Shown here piece after piece: positions 7,340-17,909 of a stretch of 64,000 nt of DNA (its first letter is position 1; each line of letters begins with the position of its first letter). This DNA comes from Enteropsectra breve (Eukaryota; Microsporidia): contig JALPMN010000642.1 of assembly GCA_024243835.1 (NCBI GenBank), positions 1-64,000 on the forward strand, in the 5' to 3' direction. A program made the position numbers and the translations under genes. The notes under the pieces are model-generated. The model worked only from the letters and a program-made list of their open reading frames with translations, searched no databases and was not told where the DNA came from.

Positions 7340-9997
7340 TTAATCACTGTTGTGGATCTCTCTCCAGAGAAACTGCATATTTTCCGAACTGTCGACATCC
7401 AAGCGATTAAGACACTCAGACAAGTAGTCTCTGTCCCAAACATTCTTGAAATAAGCCAAAAGTGCGGCTTTCTCCTGCAATTCTTGTGGCGCCTTCTCTA
7501 GCAAGGACTTGGAGCAGTACCTGCCGTTTCTCGAGATGTTGTGCACATTCAGCTTTGCAAGAAGCTCCTTGTCTTCGTAGCGCTGCTCAAGTATCTTCAA
7601 AATATCATCAAACTCGTTGCAGCGGAAGAGCTGTAAAAGAGCCATTTTAAGATACACCTTATTTCCGCTGTTGATGGCCCGCAAAACCTCGTCCTTCAGC
7701 ACCTGCTCAAGTTCTCTGTCCACAGCATCGATGCTAAAGAAAAGAACAAACCTTTCCAGGTCACTCGCATCGGCAAATCTTTTCATAAAATATGTTGAGT
7801 CTTTCACTCCGAAATTCAAAAGGATATTTTCAGAAAGTCCTGTGCTTGCTGAAGGCGATGATTTGGTATTCTCGGCAATTTTTTGATACCCAAGGACCTC
7901 ATCAACCGGCATTAAATTCTTCTTCATAAAAGACACGTCCTTCTCTACACTCTTTCCAGCAATAATTTTTGCCTTCAAATACAAATCAAAGCCTTCACAG
8001 CAGTAGCTGGCATCTAAAATATACTTTTTTACAGCAGAATTATTATAATAAAAAGCGTACAGCAGCTGAGTTGCGAATATCTCGAAGAAGCTTCTGCTAA
8101 GATACTTTTCATCGTCATAAAGAACAAAAAGGCCGTCATTTTCAAAGGAAGGGTCTTTTCCATCCGCCTTTGCAACAATAAACTCAGCCTTTCCAAGGTT
8201 TTCTTTCAGAATCTTAATGTAGACATCCAACAGCCGCGGCTGCAGCTCTTTGTTGTTTTTAAGCAGATCGTTGAAAAAGGCATTGTTTCGGATGATAAAA
8301 ATACCAAAATCTCGGTCGTATGTGTCACATATCCACTCGAGTGCGCGCCCAAAGTCATCGCTTATCTTCTCCAGCACGTCTCCGTTGAGATAAAATGAGA
8401 ACTTCTTAAAGAGCCTTACGTAACTGATAAACTTGTACGCAGGAGAGCTTAAGATGAGATTTATAATCGAAAGATCATAGATTGGGGCATCAAAATCAAT
8501 CTGATAGTCAATGACCGCCCGCACTATTCGCTCGTCCTTGATCATCGCATTTCTCAGGTGCGTTATGCTTATTTTAATCACATTTTCATTAATCTTTGAT
8601 TTTAGACACTTAAAAATAGTGGACGGATCTTCACTGGCAAGTCCAAGAGCAACGTAGTCATCAAATTGGCTTTCTTCGCGCCTGGACATATTGATTTTAT
8701 CGCTCGGAGATACTTTCTGTCCCAGTGCGTAAAGCTCTTCATTTGAAACTAGCTTGGTCTCATTGCTGGCATAAGACGCATGGCTGCTGACATTCATTGT
8801 TTCTTCTTGCTCATCAAAAGTCCTTCTTCCCTTATAAGCGTTGATAAAATTAATAACATTCCCAAGCAGATAAAAATCTCGATTTTTGACGTCCCTCTCA
8901 GCATCTTCCAGGCAGGCGACGCTGCGGTCGATGACAACATCCCTGTCCATGATGTATATGCTGCATATCTGATAGACCGCTCCTTTTATTCTGTTCGAAG
9001 TCTTGAGGCCTGCAAGCGCCTGGAACATATGCAGATATCGGTAGAAGCAGGTCCTTTTGTATTCTGCAACTTTCCCAATCACTTCCAAAATAAAGAACAT
9101 CATCTTCTCGTCTTCGCTTTGCAGCATCTTGCACTCTCCGGTGGAACTCGAATACATCAAAATACTCACTGCATTTTCAAAATCAGAAAGCATCGGCTGA
9201 ATCTTTTCATATGCGATCGCTGCACTGTCCACAGAGTGTATTAGAGATTTTACAAAACCCAAATACTCAGGAGACTTTTCAGTTCTTCTTGACTTCAATA
9301 AACTGTTGTGTTCTTTTTCATTCAGAAGATAATAGGCCTGGTAGACAATTTTGTATTCTTTGCAGTTTATGTTCTTGGCAAGATTCTCAATAATCTTCTC
9401 TTTTACTATTTGCCTCATTTTATTGCCGTAGTTCTTTATCATACTGAGGAATACCGGGCCGAGCATTTGCTTGCTCAGCACAAGAAGCTCGAAAGACTTG
9501 TACTCACACTCAACAATCGGAGCAAAATTCACAGAAACATCATCGGGCATGCCTTTATTGGTTAAGTATTCCTCCAGCTCATCGTTGGTGTAGTTCGTAA
9601 CATAAACAATATCAACCACGGCGTTGAAAATCTCACGCTCAATCCTTTCCCGCTCAATAGTCGCGTGCATACTCTCGATTTTCTTGGCGGTGCCAGAACC
9701 GTTTTGTGTCTTTTTCTTTATTTTTTTGATAAAAAGCAGATGAAGAACATCATCCAGCAGATCATCACTCAGCTCCAGCCCGCTCTCCAGTAAAAATTTA
9801 ATAAGCACCAAGCAGTTGTGCTTGAGGATAAGCAAAACAATTTCCTGGGATTCCTCAACTGAAAATGTTTTGATCCTTCCATAGCTTATTTCAGTCATGC
9901 TCAAAATATCGCTAAGCGTTGCAATATCCTCTTCCCCGAGTGCCTGTACGTTTGCATATCCCCTAGTGCAAACATCCTTAAGTTTCTGGATTTCCAT
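7340..9997 (-). CDS. Unidentified 885-residue helical-repeat protein
   Basis: I do not recognise this protein with confidence. It is about 885 residues, predicted almost wholly helical, without transmembrane segments, and has a charged break near residues 425-470. One stretch (FFILEVIGKVAEYKRTCFYRYLHMFQAL in the middle third, followed by AVYQICSIYIM) resembles the HEAT pattern of condensin Cnd1/CAP-D2-type proteins, but no diagnostic motif is present. A nucleoporin or exportin-like solenoid is equally possible. The start is placed at 9997 because AAAAATTTGCCC abuts that ATG. The open frame continues 29 codons upstream without such a signal. Confidence 0.75.
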   Translation of the reverse strand: MEIQKLKDVCTRGYANVQALGEEDIATLSDILSMTEISYGRIKTFSVEESQEIVLLILKHNCLVLIKFLLESGLELSDDLLDDVLHLLFIKKIKKKTQNGSGTAKKIESMHATIERERIEREIFNAVVDIVYVTNYTNDELEEYLTNKGMPDDVSVNFAPIVECEYKSFELLVLSKQMLGPVFLSMIKNYGNKMRQIVKEKIIENLAKNINCKEYKIVYQAYYLLNEKEHNSLLKSRRTEKSPEYLGFVKSLIHSVDSAAIAYEKIQPMLSDFENAVSILMYSSSTGECKMLQSEDEKMMFFILEVIGKVAEYKRTCFYRYLHMFQALAGLKTSNRIKGAVYQICSIYIMDRDVVIDRSVACLEDAERDVKNRDFYLLGNVINFINAYKGRRTFDEQEETMNVSSHASYASNETKLVSNEELYALGQKVSPSDKINMSRREESQFDDYVALGLASEDPSTIFKCLKSKINENVIKISITHLRNAMIKDERIVRAVIDYQIDFDAPIYDLSIINLILSSPAYKFISYVRLFKKFSFYLNGDVLEKISDDFGRALEWICDTYDRDFGIFIIRNNAFFNDLLKNNKELQPRLLDVYIKILKENLGKAEFIVAKADGKDPSFENDGLFVLYDDEKYLSRSFFEIFATQLLYAFYYNNSAVKKYILDASYCCEGFDLYLKAKIIAGKSVEKDVSFMKKNLMPVDEVLGYQKIAENTKSSPSASTGLSENILLNFGVKDSTYFMKRFADASDLERFVLFFSIDAVDRELEQVLKDEVLRAINSGNKVYLKMALLQLFRCNEFDDILKILEQRYEDKELLAKLNVHNISRNGRYCSKSLLEKAPQELQEKAALLAYFKNVWDRDYLSECLNRLDVDSSENMQFLWREIHNSD

Positions 9998-10009
9998 GGG
10001 CAAATTTTT
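9998..10009 (-). promoter_or_regulatory. AAATTT + GCCC start-proximal block
   Basis: Read on the minus strand this is AAAAATTTGCCC, ending exactly at the ATG of the 885-residue gene. It is one of the cleanest examples of the recurring start signal in this window and decides the start codon. Confidence 0.6.
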
Positions 10010-10306
10010 CAGAGACATTTTCCAAGCCGAGGATATGAAATAATGATTTTGGAGCAAGCGCATAGCGATTATTATCAAAATCATTCTTTAAAGGCCTCAA
10101 TAAACAACTTCCAAATCATCTGAATTTATTGGCACATAAGTTTTCTTTAAAATTGTTGATGCATGCTTAAAGAGTTAAAGGCCTGCAAAGCAACTTTTAG
10201 TTAGACAGACAAAGATTTAGTCAATTTCTGCATTTTAATGTAAATAATAAAGTTATGCCGCGTTTTAGTCTGTTTTAAACCTTAAAAATACAATAGAAAA
10301 AAGGTT

Positions 10307-10957
10307 TTACTGTTCTGCAACATATCCATCGATGGCTCTGCATATTTCTGCAAATACCTCATCAGGGCTTCCCGACGCGTCGATCTTCTTCAGTAAGTGC
10401 TTCTCTGTAAAATATTCAATAACTGGCTGCGTTTTAGAGTCAAAGTCTTTCAAGCGAATTTTCACTGCCTCCTCATTATCATCCTCTCGCCCTTCGTTGC
10501 GTCTGAGGATTCTTTGAACAGCTTCATCTTCCGAAAGTGTCAAGAAGATTACCATGCTTATATCCTTGAAAGTCTCAACTTGCGTCAGTTTTCTTGGATA
10601 GCCGTCCAGCAAAAAATTGCAGACAGGCACATTTTTGACAAAGATCTTGTTGAGAAGTTCGTCTGGAAAGAGCTTTCCGCTTTCCATCAGCTCCCTGATC
10701 TCGTCGCTGTATGGGCCGTTTGACTCCATTTCCTCCCTCAGCATGTCGCCAGAGCTGATGTGCTTTATGCCGTATTTTTCTGAAATTCTCGCTGACTGCG
10801 TGCCTTTCCCACATCCCGGCAAACCCATTATTATTAGATTGAGTTTCACGGCCATTCTAAGGAAGACCTCAATTCTTTTGAAATAAAATAAAGGAGGCAG
10901 ACCAGAGTCTGCTTGACCGTATTTGTTAAAGGGGTCCCACAAATAGAATTCTGTCAT
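10307..10957 (-). CDS. Short-type adenylate/nucleoside monophosphate kinase
   Basis: The P-loop GLPGCGKGTQ is at residues 45-54 counted from the first ATG, followed by the NMP-binding signature HISSGDMLREE, LDGYPRKLTQ, and a short LID region reading GREDDNEEAVKIRL with TQPVIEYF after it. The short LID and DDNEE motif place it with AK1/UMP-CMP-type kinases, which transfer phosphate between ATP and AMP (or UMP/CMP). Substrate choice cannot be told from sequence alone. The open frame gives 216 residues. A start at 10855 (MAVKLNLIIMG) would give the usual 182 residues. The upper ATG at 10957 has CAAATTTA directly upstream, so a 34-residue extension may be real. Confidence 0.85.
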   Translation of the reverse strand: MTEFYLWDPFNKYGQADSGLPPLFYFKRIEVFLRMAVKLNLIIMGLPGCGKGTQSARISEKYGIKHISSGDMLREEMESNGPYSDEIRELMESGKLFPDELLNKIFVKNVPVCNFLLDGYPRKLTQVETFKDISMVIFLTLSEDEAVQRILRRNEGREDDNEEAVKIRLKDFDSKTQPVIEYFTEKHLLKKIDASGSPDEVFAEICRAIDGYVAEQ

Positions 10958-11531
10958 TAAATTTGATAACTATAGCTCTATTAATCTTGGACTTCTCAAT
11001 ACTCCTTTCGCAGTAACAAAACATTTTACAGTATTGGAATAAAATTCCTTAAAAAAGACCTTTTTAATGCCTGTTTATTATAGTTGTTTGCTCTTAGAAC
11101 ATAAAAGCTCTGTAACACATGTTATATTTGCTTGATAAATGTATGGTGCATCTTAATTACATAACATTTGTTTTTTGTTCCTTTATAATGATATTTTAAG
11201 AGCCTAGCAGCTGCTCTTTAAAAATTTTATGCAAAATTTTCGCTTCTTACGTAAAAATATAACAGTATACATTACATAAGTAATACATGCTGGTCCTTCC
11301 TATCATCTGTTTGCAAGCGACCTAAGTATTAATTCATGGCCAATTTCAAATTTTAAGCTTGAATAAGCTGAGATCAGTCAATATACAAAATATTTTTATT
11401 TTTAGACGTTATGTTAAGAGTGCTGCAGCAAATGCGTCTTTTAGCCCCCTTTACCCTGATCATTTTTAATTGGTTCTTCCCCTATCCAATTGTATTTTTC
11501 TAATAAAAGAAAACACAGCACCCCTAAGCGA
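10958..11531. other. Divergent spacer, AT-rich
   Basis: Contains two close AAAATTTT blocks around 11221-11240 that are not next to any long gene, and the CCCC block at 11521-11524 used by the flippase. Nothing else was recognised. Confidence 0.5.
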
Positions 11532-14500
11532 ATGAAGAAAAAGTTTGTGAGCAATATTGTGAACGTTTGTGCAGCTAATCCCAACAAAGAGTCGAACAAT
11601 GCAATCAGAAACACAAAGTACACGCGCTACAATTTTCTGATTTTCGTTATTATGCAGCAGTTTAAAAGCTTTTCATCGATATACTTCTTTATAGTCATGT
11701 TGCTGCAGTTCAACAAGAAGTTTGCCATTTCATCGCCGCTGTCGTCGCTAGTGCCGTGGTTTTTCGTTTTCTTTATTTCGTGTCTTAACGAAGGAACAGA
11801 CGATCTCAAGAGGCACAAGCGCGACAAGGAATCCAACAGCGCACTCTACAAGGTCTGGAAGGACGGTGCATTCGAGGATACGGAAAGCGCGAACATCAAG
11901 ACAGGGAACATAGTGCTGCTGAAGAAGGGCGATCGTGTGCCCGCAGATGCTGTTGTGCTTAAGGTGGATGATAATTCCTCGGAGGTTTTTATTCGTACCG
12001 ATCAGCTTGACGGCGAGACTGACTGGAAGCGTCGTACAGTTCATCCTGAAACACAGCACTGCTCAGCAGAGGCGCTGGCATCGATAAAAATAATTGCAGA
12101 GCCCCCACACAGGGGAATCTACAGTTTCATCGGGACGATGAATGTTTTAGACTCGAAGACAGAAAGCAACGCGTTTGTTTTTAATAAAGAAGATAAGAAA
12201 GGCGGGGATGATACTCTCTATAAAATGCAGAATCAGAACAGCAAAGTTTCTGAAAAAGTATCTGAAAAAGAGCCCGAGTGTGCAACCACCGAGCATAATG
12301 CTGTGAAAGATTGCAATGAACTCAAAAGCGCCTTTGTTACTGACAAAATTGATCTTAATATCGGAAAAAGCGCTATCCTCTGTGGTGATAGCCCTGGCCT
12401 AGAAAAAGACTTTAATCACAAAGGAGACTTTATTTGCAAGAAAGAGCACTCGCTCTCCCTGGACTTGGATAACACCGTATGGGCAAATACAGTCATTGCC
12501 ACTTCAAGTGCACTGGTTATTGTTGTTTACACTGGGCACCACACGAGATCCATGATGAACACTTATAAGCCAAGAATTAAAATGGGGAAAATAGACCATG
12601 AAGTGGATTTTCTTGTCAGTGTGCTCGGCATTCTGTCAGGAATTGCTGCGCTGCTGTTTAGTTTCCTATCCACAGGCCGCATCAGCATCCGGATGGGTGT
12701 TTATTTTATCAGGTACATGATTCTGTTTTCCTATGTGATTCCGATTTCACTGAAAGTAACGATGAATATGGCAAGACTTGTCTATCTGTGGCTGATCCAG
12801 AACTCGAAACACGTGCATGGTGTGCTGGTCCGTTCCAACAGCACGCAGGAGGAGTTGGGAAGAATTTCATATTTGCTGACTGATAAAACAGGGACACTCA
12901 CAAAAAATGAAATGATTATGAAAAAGATACATCTGGGGCCAGTGTGTTTCACATCCGAAAATATCGATGAAATGCAGAGGGCAATAGTAAAATACATAAA
13001 CTCAAAGAGCAAGACGAGTATTTTCCACCGCAAGGCCAAAGGACTTACAACAAGTATCTACGAGATCGTTGAGGCGATGTCCATCTGCAACTCCGTTACA
13101 CCGGTGTATTGCAATGGAGAGCTTCTTTTCCAGGCATCATCACCAGATGAGATTGCGATTGTCGAGTTTGTGAAGAGCCTCGGGATTGTCCTTGTTAAAA
13201 GGGACAGGCACTATATTTACATTAAGGGGCCAGACGGAATACACATCTATCGCATACTGCACACCTTCCCGTTCAATTCAGACACAAAGAGAATGGGCAT
13301 TGTTGTTGAGCGTGGCCCTACAATTCCTCTTTCAGAAATCAAAAATACGGATATTTTTGGAAATAATTCAGCTGATAATTTAGACAAAATTAATACCGAT
13401 GATAACCAGGTTATTGAAAAATATCTGAATTTTGAAAATGGTGAGATTGTCTTTCTGATGAAGGGGGCAGACACAGTGATGCAGCCTATTCTGAAGGACA
13501 ACGACTGGGTTGAGGAGGAAACAGACAACATGGCGCGCGACGGTCTGCGAACGCTGCTATTTGGAAAAAGAACAATGAGCAAAAAAGAGTTTGATGCATT
13601 TGACAAAGAATATCACCAGGCGCGTATTTCTCTGGTGGAAAGACAGGAAAAAATGATGCGGGCGCAGGTCTCGATTGAAAAGGAGCTGAAGGTCATAGGC
13701 CTCACTGGTGTTGAGGACAGGCTTCAGGACCGCGTCAAACAAACACTTGAAAATCTGAGAAATGCTGAAATTAAGGTTTGGATGCTGACAGGAGACAAAA
13801 TAGAAACAGCGATATCGATTGCAAAGAGTTCGAAGCTGCTTGACAAAAACGACCGCTACATGCTGATGAGCAACTGTCTGTCGCACGAGGCCATAAAAGC
13901 GAGTATTGAAAAACTGAATGCAGGGATATTCAATGCCCTGGTTATTGATGGAACAACACTTGGTGTCGTTATTGATCATTTTCTGGATGATTTCATGGCT
14001 GCTGCAAAGAAATTGGACTGCCTAGTGGGATGCAGATATTCTCCAACACAGAAGGCCATAATGGCCGCATCAATTAGAAATTCAGGGGACGATACGGTGT
14101 GCTGCATCGGAGATGGCGGAAACGATGTCTCAATGATAACAGAGGCTGATGTTGGGATCGGAATTGAGGGAAAGGAGGGAAATCAGGCCAGTCTAGCTGC
14201 AGATTTTTCAATAAGAAATTTTGCTGATATTGCTGATCTGATTTTTTCACACGGAAGGCGCTGCTATAAAAACTCATCGATGATCGCATCAATTCTGATC
14301 CACAGAGGCACCATAATCAGCGTTATACAGGGAATATTCTGTGCCATGATAAACTACAATGCTATTTCCATTTTCAGTGGAATGATGCTTCCTTTATTTA
14401 TTGCACTTACCTTCATCCCAATACTCGCAATTATTCTACATGAAGACATTCCCAGAAATATCGCACTAAAATTCCCAGAGCTCTACAAGGAAATGCGCAA

Positions 14501-14900
14501 TGCCAACTTAACATCACTGAAGATGTTTATGATCTCAAATCTCAACAGTGTTTTCCAGTCAACGACTATTATGATTGGAGCCTTTTTCAGAACACCTGAA
14601 TACCACACCCTCAGCGCGGTTGTTTTTACCTGTGTGGTGATCAACGAGCAGTGCATGGCGATTCTTCTAACGGACTCTCTTGACCTAAAGGTATGCGCAA
14701 TGTCTCTGCTCTCTCTTGTGCTGTACAGTATTGTCATTGTCATTTTCAAGGGCTTCAACTCGGCCGAAAGCTTAATGAGCAAGATACCCTACATGCTGCT
14801 TATCACTGCCACAGCAATACTGTTCAAGTGCTTTACAAAAATATACAGGACATGCTACAACCCACCAGCGTTTAACAAGCTTAGAATGGCAAGTGTGTAG
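11532..14900 (+). CDS. P4-type phospholipid flippase, Neo1/ATP9 class
   Basis: This 1,122-residue P-type ATPase has the P4 hallmarks: DQLDGETDWK at about residue 157 (actuator domain; DWK is typical of Neo1/ATP9), PISLKVT in TM4, the phosphorylated DKTGTLTKNE with Asp451, MLTGDKIETA, and GDGGNDVSMI near residue 860. Ten hydrophobic segments fit the family. It probably moves phospholipid to the cytosolic leaflet in Golgi or endosomal membranes. Class 2 (Neo1-type) P4-ATPases do not need a CDC50 partner. Residues about 210-300 are a poorly conserved Lys/Ser/Glu-rich insert between actuator segments. The start is the ATG after ACCCCTAAGCGA; the frame is open upstream but has no ATG there. Confidence 0.92.
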   Translation: MKKKFVSNIVNVCAANPNKESNNAIRNTKYTRYNFLIFVIMQQFKSFSSIYFFIVMLLQFNKKFAISSPLSSLVPWFFVFFISCLNEGTDDLKRHKRDKESNSALYKVWKDGAFEDTESANIKTGNIVLLKKGDRVPADAVVLKVDDNSSEVFIRTDQLDGETDWKRRTVHPETQHCSAEALASIKIIAEPPHRGIYSFIGTMNVLDSKTESNAFVFNKEDKKGGDDTLYKMQNQNSKVSEKVSEKEPECATTEHNAVKDCNELKSAFVTDKIDLNIGKSAILCGDSPGLEKDFNHKGDFICKKEHSLSLDLDNTVWANTVIATSSALVIVVYTGHHTRSMMNTYKPRIKMGKIDHEVDFLVSVLGILSGIAALLFSFLSTGRISIRMGVYFIRYMILFSYVIPISLKVTMNMARLVYLWLIQNSKHVHGVLVRSNSTQEELGRISYLLTDKTGTLTKNEMIMKKIHLGPVCFTSENIDEMQRAIVKYINSKSKTSIFHRKAKGLTTSIYEIVEAMSICNSVTPVYCNGELLFQASSPDEIAIVEFVKSLGIVLVKRDRHYIYIKGPDGIHIYRILHTFPFNSDTKRMGIVVERGPTIPLSEIKNTDIFGNNSADNLDKINTDDNQVIEKYLNFENGEIVFLMKGADTVMQPILKDNDWVEEETDNMARDGLRTLLFGKRTMSKKEFDAFDKEYHQARISLVERQEKMMRAQVSIEKELKVIGLTGVEDRLQDRVKQTLENLRNAEIKVWMLTGDKIETAISIAKSSKLLDKNDRYMLMSNCLSHEAIKASIEKLNAGIFNALVIDGTTLGVVIDHFLDDFMAAAKKLDCLVGCRYSPTQKAIMAASIRNSGDDTVCCIGDGGNDVSMITEADVGIGIEGKEGNQASLAADFSIRNFADIADLIFSHGRRCYKNSSMIASILIHRGTIISVIQGIFCAMINYNAISIFSGMMLPLFIALTFIPILAIILHEDIPRNIALKFPELYKEMRNANLTSLKMFMISNLNSVFQSTTIMIGAFFRTPEYHTLSAVVFTCVVINEQCMAILLTDSLDLKVCAMSLLSLVLYSIVIVIFKGFNSAESLMSKIPYMLLITATAILFKCFTKIYRTCYNPPAFNKLRMASV

Positions 14901-15225
14901 ACACGCGCTATATAGAAACAAACGAATTAAACGATAGAAATTCAATATTGTAGTTTTAATATTTGTTTTCATAACTTTATTTAGGGTGGACATTAAAGTT
15001 GTATAGCAGCTATAAATACCTGATTTATTAATAAAATACTTTTCTTTTATGTATTTTAACGTATGAGCCAACTATTAGTATTAATGTGCAGCTCTTTTAT
15101 ACTAAGAGAAGAAAATACTCTCCAACAGACAAATATTTATGTTGCCACGTAGCCAGCCTATTATTTTCAATCTAAAACCCTATTTACCTCACGTTTCATT
15201 TAATGTAAAATTTATCCATATAAAT
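14901..15225. other. Spacer after the flippase
   Basis: About 325 bp, AT-rich. AAAATTTATCC lies at its right end just before the next ATG. The open frame of the next gene continues upstream to an ATG at 15139, which I do not favour. Confidence 0.5.
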
Positions 15226-15852
15226 ATGGGAAAGCAGAGCAGGAAAAAAAGAGAAAGGAAAATTCAAAATTTGGATGTGCAGACGGGCTTGAAGACAGTG
15301 ATGAAAACCAATCAAGACTCAGGTGAATGCCATGCGCATGCGGATAATCTGAGAGAACCTGTTTTAAAATCAGATAATATTTTAGAAAAAGCCAGGATTC
15401 TGTCAAATGTGATCAATTTTGAAGAAAAATTTATTAATGGAAGAAAGAAAGAAATAAAAGAAGAAATAGAAAGCGGTACAGGATTAGGAGATGCAGCCAA
15501 AAAGACTGCTGAAGAAATTAAATCAGAAGAGACGCTAAGGCCCAGCACAGTCCAGGTAGCCTTGGTTCGAAAGCTTGAGAATATCTGCACAGAAAAACAG
15601 AAAATGGATGCGAGCAATATAGATTGCATGTACATCATGAATGCCCATGGAAAAAATGAAATCGATGACGCTCCCTTTACAAGATGCCAGCCCAAAGATG
15701 CCAACGGGCATGAGAGCTCAGTTAAAGGGATAGCTAGCAGATATTATGAAGCGATATGCAACAGCAGCAAAGAAGCCCCCAAGATAAACAGAATAAAAAT
15801 TGAACGATCAATCAACTTCCAAGAGATAATGAGAATTTTTGAGCATAATTGA
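15226..15852 (+). CDS. Basic orphan protein, 208 residues
   Basis: No family recognised. The N-terminus MGKQSRKKRERK is strongly basic and could target the nucleus or nucleolus. A Lys/Glu-rich stretch around residues 50-85 may form a coiled coil. The C-terminal part is polar with scattered Cys. AAAATTTATCC precedes the ATG at 15226; an earlier in-frame ATG at 15139 would add 29 residues (MLPRSQPIIF and onward) that carry the start signal inside the coding region, which argues against it. Likely lineage-specific. Confidence 0.65.
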   Translation: MGKQSRKKRERKIQNLDVQTGLKTVMKTNQDSGECHAHADNLREPVLKSDNILEKARILSNVINFEEKFINGRKKEIKEEIESGTGLGDAAKKTAEEIKSEETLRPSTVQVALVRKLENICTEKQKMDASNIDCMYIMNAHGKNEIDDAPFTRCQPKDANGHESSVKGIASRYYEAICNSSKEAPKINRIKIERSINFQEIMRIFEHN

Positions 15853-16280
15853 TTAAATGTTTTTAGTATTAAAGGTTTTTTTTCAAATATATTTTTTTCA
15901 TTAATAACAAAAGCCTGCTTATTATCAGCTGCATTGTTTTAAATGTAAATACAGAAACTCTTAGGTACTAAACAACAGGAAATTTCACTAATTAAACCAT
16001 TTTTGATAATGTTTCAGTTTAATTTCGTTAGTCCCTGCATATTGTTAGGTATAGAAGCTGTATATAAGCTTTTCATAATAATAAAAAAATTTTCTAGAAG
16101 CGTTTTTATTACTAAAATCTAAAAATTCTACTACTCAACAGAATGCACTAAGTATTTCACTTGTGTTACAAGTTGAAAGCAGCTAATATTCTCTGCAATT
16201 TGCAGCACATAAAATAAGTAAATTAAAGCGTAAAGAGTATACTGCCATATCAATAACATCATTAAAACAAGATTTAATAA
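15853..16280. other. Convergent spacer
   Basis: 428 bp between two convergent stop codons, AT-rich with poly-T and poly-A runs. No gene or structured element recognised. Confidence 0.5.
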
Positions 16281-17693
16281 TTAATATAACTCCACCGCCT
16301 CCAACAGTGCCCTTTTCGCATAGTAGGTAGATGTTCTGTACTCGATACACGAAAGCACTCTGGTCGCCAGCTCCGGATGCTTGAGATGAATCAGAATATC
16401 TGCAAATTCGCACAGGATCAGGTCCTCCATTGGTGAATATCCATGCGAGTGCATTTCAATACTTTCAACAATATTTTTGTACGGAGAATCAGGCAGTTTT
16501 AAAGTGGATTTAATCATAACGAGAGCTATTTGGTACGACAACGTCTTTACGTGGAAACGCACAATGAACGCCTTCATGTAGCTGGAGTACGGGTTGATCT
16601 CCATTGCCTTTCTGAAAAGCTCTTCTGCTTTATCGTTCATGCTTCGCTCGCAGTATGCAATTCCCAGTCCAAAATTTGCCCTGTCATTAAACTTTCTCAT
16701 TGCCAGCGATACCTTGAAGTACTTAATGGCATCAATATACTTTGCTTTAATATTTGACTCAAAGCCCAGAAGCGTATAAACCTGGGGAGTTTCTTTGATA
16801 GACAAACTTTTCTTCAGAGCCAGCATACACTCTTTGTTCTTCCCATGCAAGCTATAGTAATTTGCAACAATGATCCATGTGACCCAGCTGTATGGATCAG
16901 AGGCAAGGGCCTCTTTTGCCAGCAGGCCCAGGAGATCTTTCTCCTTGTTGCGCCACAGGAACACAGAGTATACATCTAGGTCTGTCATATAAAAAGGGTC
17001 TGTCTCCCGCAGCCTCTGAAATATTGCCATTCCCTCATTTTCGCTCACATATTGCACTATTGTGCTCGCAGCCTTGGATAAAAAGTAGCTCCCGAAATTG
17101 CCTTGCTCCAAATACGCCAGATATTTTGGATCTGACGGCTGCATTTCAGGTATTTCAAGCAGATTTAAATAGTATTTCATCACAATGTCAGTCTGCAATT
17201 CATCAAGGGCAGGGATGGAATTTCGCTCTAAGTACAGCGCCTCGGCAGACGGCAGGAGTGGATTTTTCAGCATCACTGCGCGGTGTCTGTCTATTGCGTC
17301 TTTAGTATTTCCCCGTAGAGTGTATAGCTGTGCCATTAGCATCTGGCTAAATTCAGAGTCCTCGCCGCTTATGTAAAACGAGCTGGTCCAGGGATCGGCG
17401 GGTGGGTCGCACAGCCAGCTATTCTTCATAAGCTTTCTTAGAACACACAGGGACTTGGTGTAGGCACACATCTTCTTGTGCGCAAGTGCCTGATAGTAAA
17501 TTGCAGTTATTGTGTTTAGTTTTTCGAGGTAAAAAAGCGATCTTGAATATTCACCATTTTCGTAGAGCAGAATCCCTGTAAGCAGCAGATATTCGCTTCT
17601 GATATTTGAGAGATAAAGAGCAAGAAATATCGCTGTATCATAGTCTCGGTGCTTGTGGCACAGTTTGATTTTTTCCAAAACACTATTTTGCAT
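16281..17693 (-). CDS. TPR subunit of the anaphase-promoting complex (Cdc27/APC3-like)
   Basis: This 470-residue protein is made of TPR helices. The middle reads like Cdc27 and Cdc23: DPFYMTDLDVYSVFLWRNK matches the MEIYSTTLWHL-type segment, then ANYYSLHGKNKECMLALKKSL, YTLLGFE, ANFGLGIAYCE and KAEELFRKAMEINP. The last matches Cdc27's AExxFxKAxxINP best, so APC3 is favoured over APC8. The role would be a TPR arm that docks Cdc20/Cdh1 and drives ubiquitination of cyclins and securin. At 470 residues it is much shorter than yeast Cdc27 and lacks the long disordered middle. Upstream, CAGCCCCTAA abuts the ATG. Confidence 0.65.
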   Translation of the reverse strand: MQNSVLEKIKLCHKHRDYDTAIFLALYLSNIRSEYLLLTGILLYENGEYSRSLFYLEKLNTITAIYYQALAHKKMCAYTKSLCVLRKLMKNSWLCDPPADPWTSSFYISGEDSEFSQMLMAQLYTLRGNTKDAIDRHRAVMLKNPLLPSAEALYLERNSIPALDELQTDIVMKYYLNLLEIPEMQPSDPKYLAYLEQGNFGSYFLSKAASTIVQYVSENEGMAIFQRLRETDPFYMTDLDVYSVFLWRNKEKDLLGLLAKEALASDPYSWVTWIIVANYYSLHGKNKECMLALKKSLSIKETPQVYTLLGFESNIKAKYIDAIKYFKVSLAMRKFNDRANFGLGIAYCERSMNDKAEELFRKAMEINPYSSYMKAFIVRFHVKTLSYQIALVMIKSTLKLPDSPYKNIVESIEMHSHGYSPMEDLILCEFADILIHLKHPELATRVLSCIEYRTSTYYAKRALLEAVELY

Positions 17694-17794
17694 TTAGGGG
17701 CTGAATATTTTTTATTTTTACTAGTAGAGCAAGAGTTCGCTATAAAAAGAGTTGTAGCATGCTTTTAAAGAAGACGAATTATTAGTTTTGTGTT

Positions 17795-17844
17795 NNNNNN
17801 NNNNNNNNNNNNNNNNNNNNNNNNNNNNNNNNNNNNNNNNNNNN
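17795..17844. other. Assembly gap, 50 N
   Basis: A run of exactly 50 N in the divergent spacer between the TPR gene and UTP15; the true gap length is probably unknown. No coding frame is visibly interrupted. Confidence 0.99.
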
Positions 17845-17909
17845 AAAGTGCTTATTTTGTAGTGTTACTTGGATTTTAAAATATTTGAGCAAAAGAAAAA
17901 AATTTACCG

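Noticed and set aside
8780..9244. A 154-codon plus-strand frame.
   Set aside because: Antisense shadow of the 885-residue gene.
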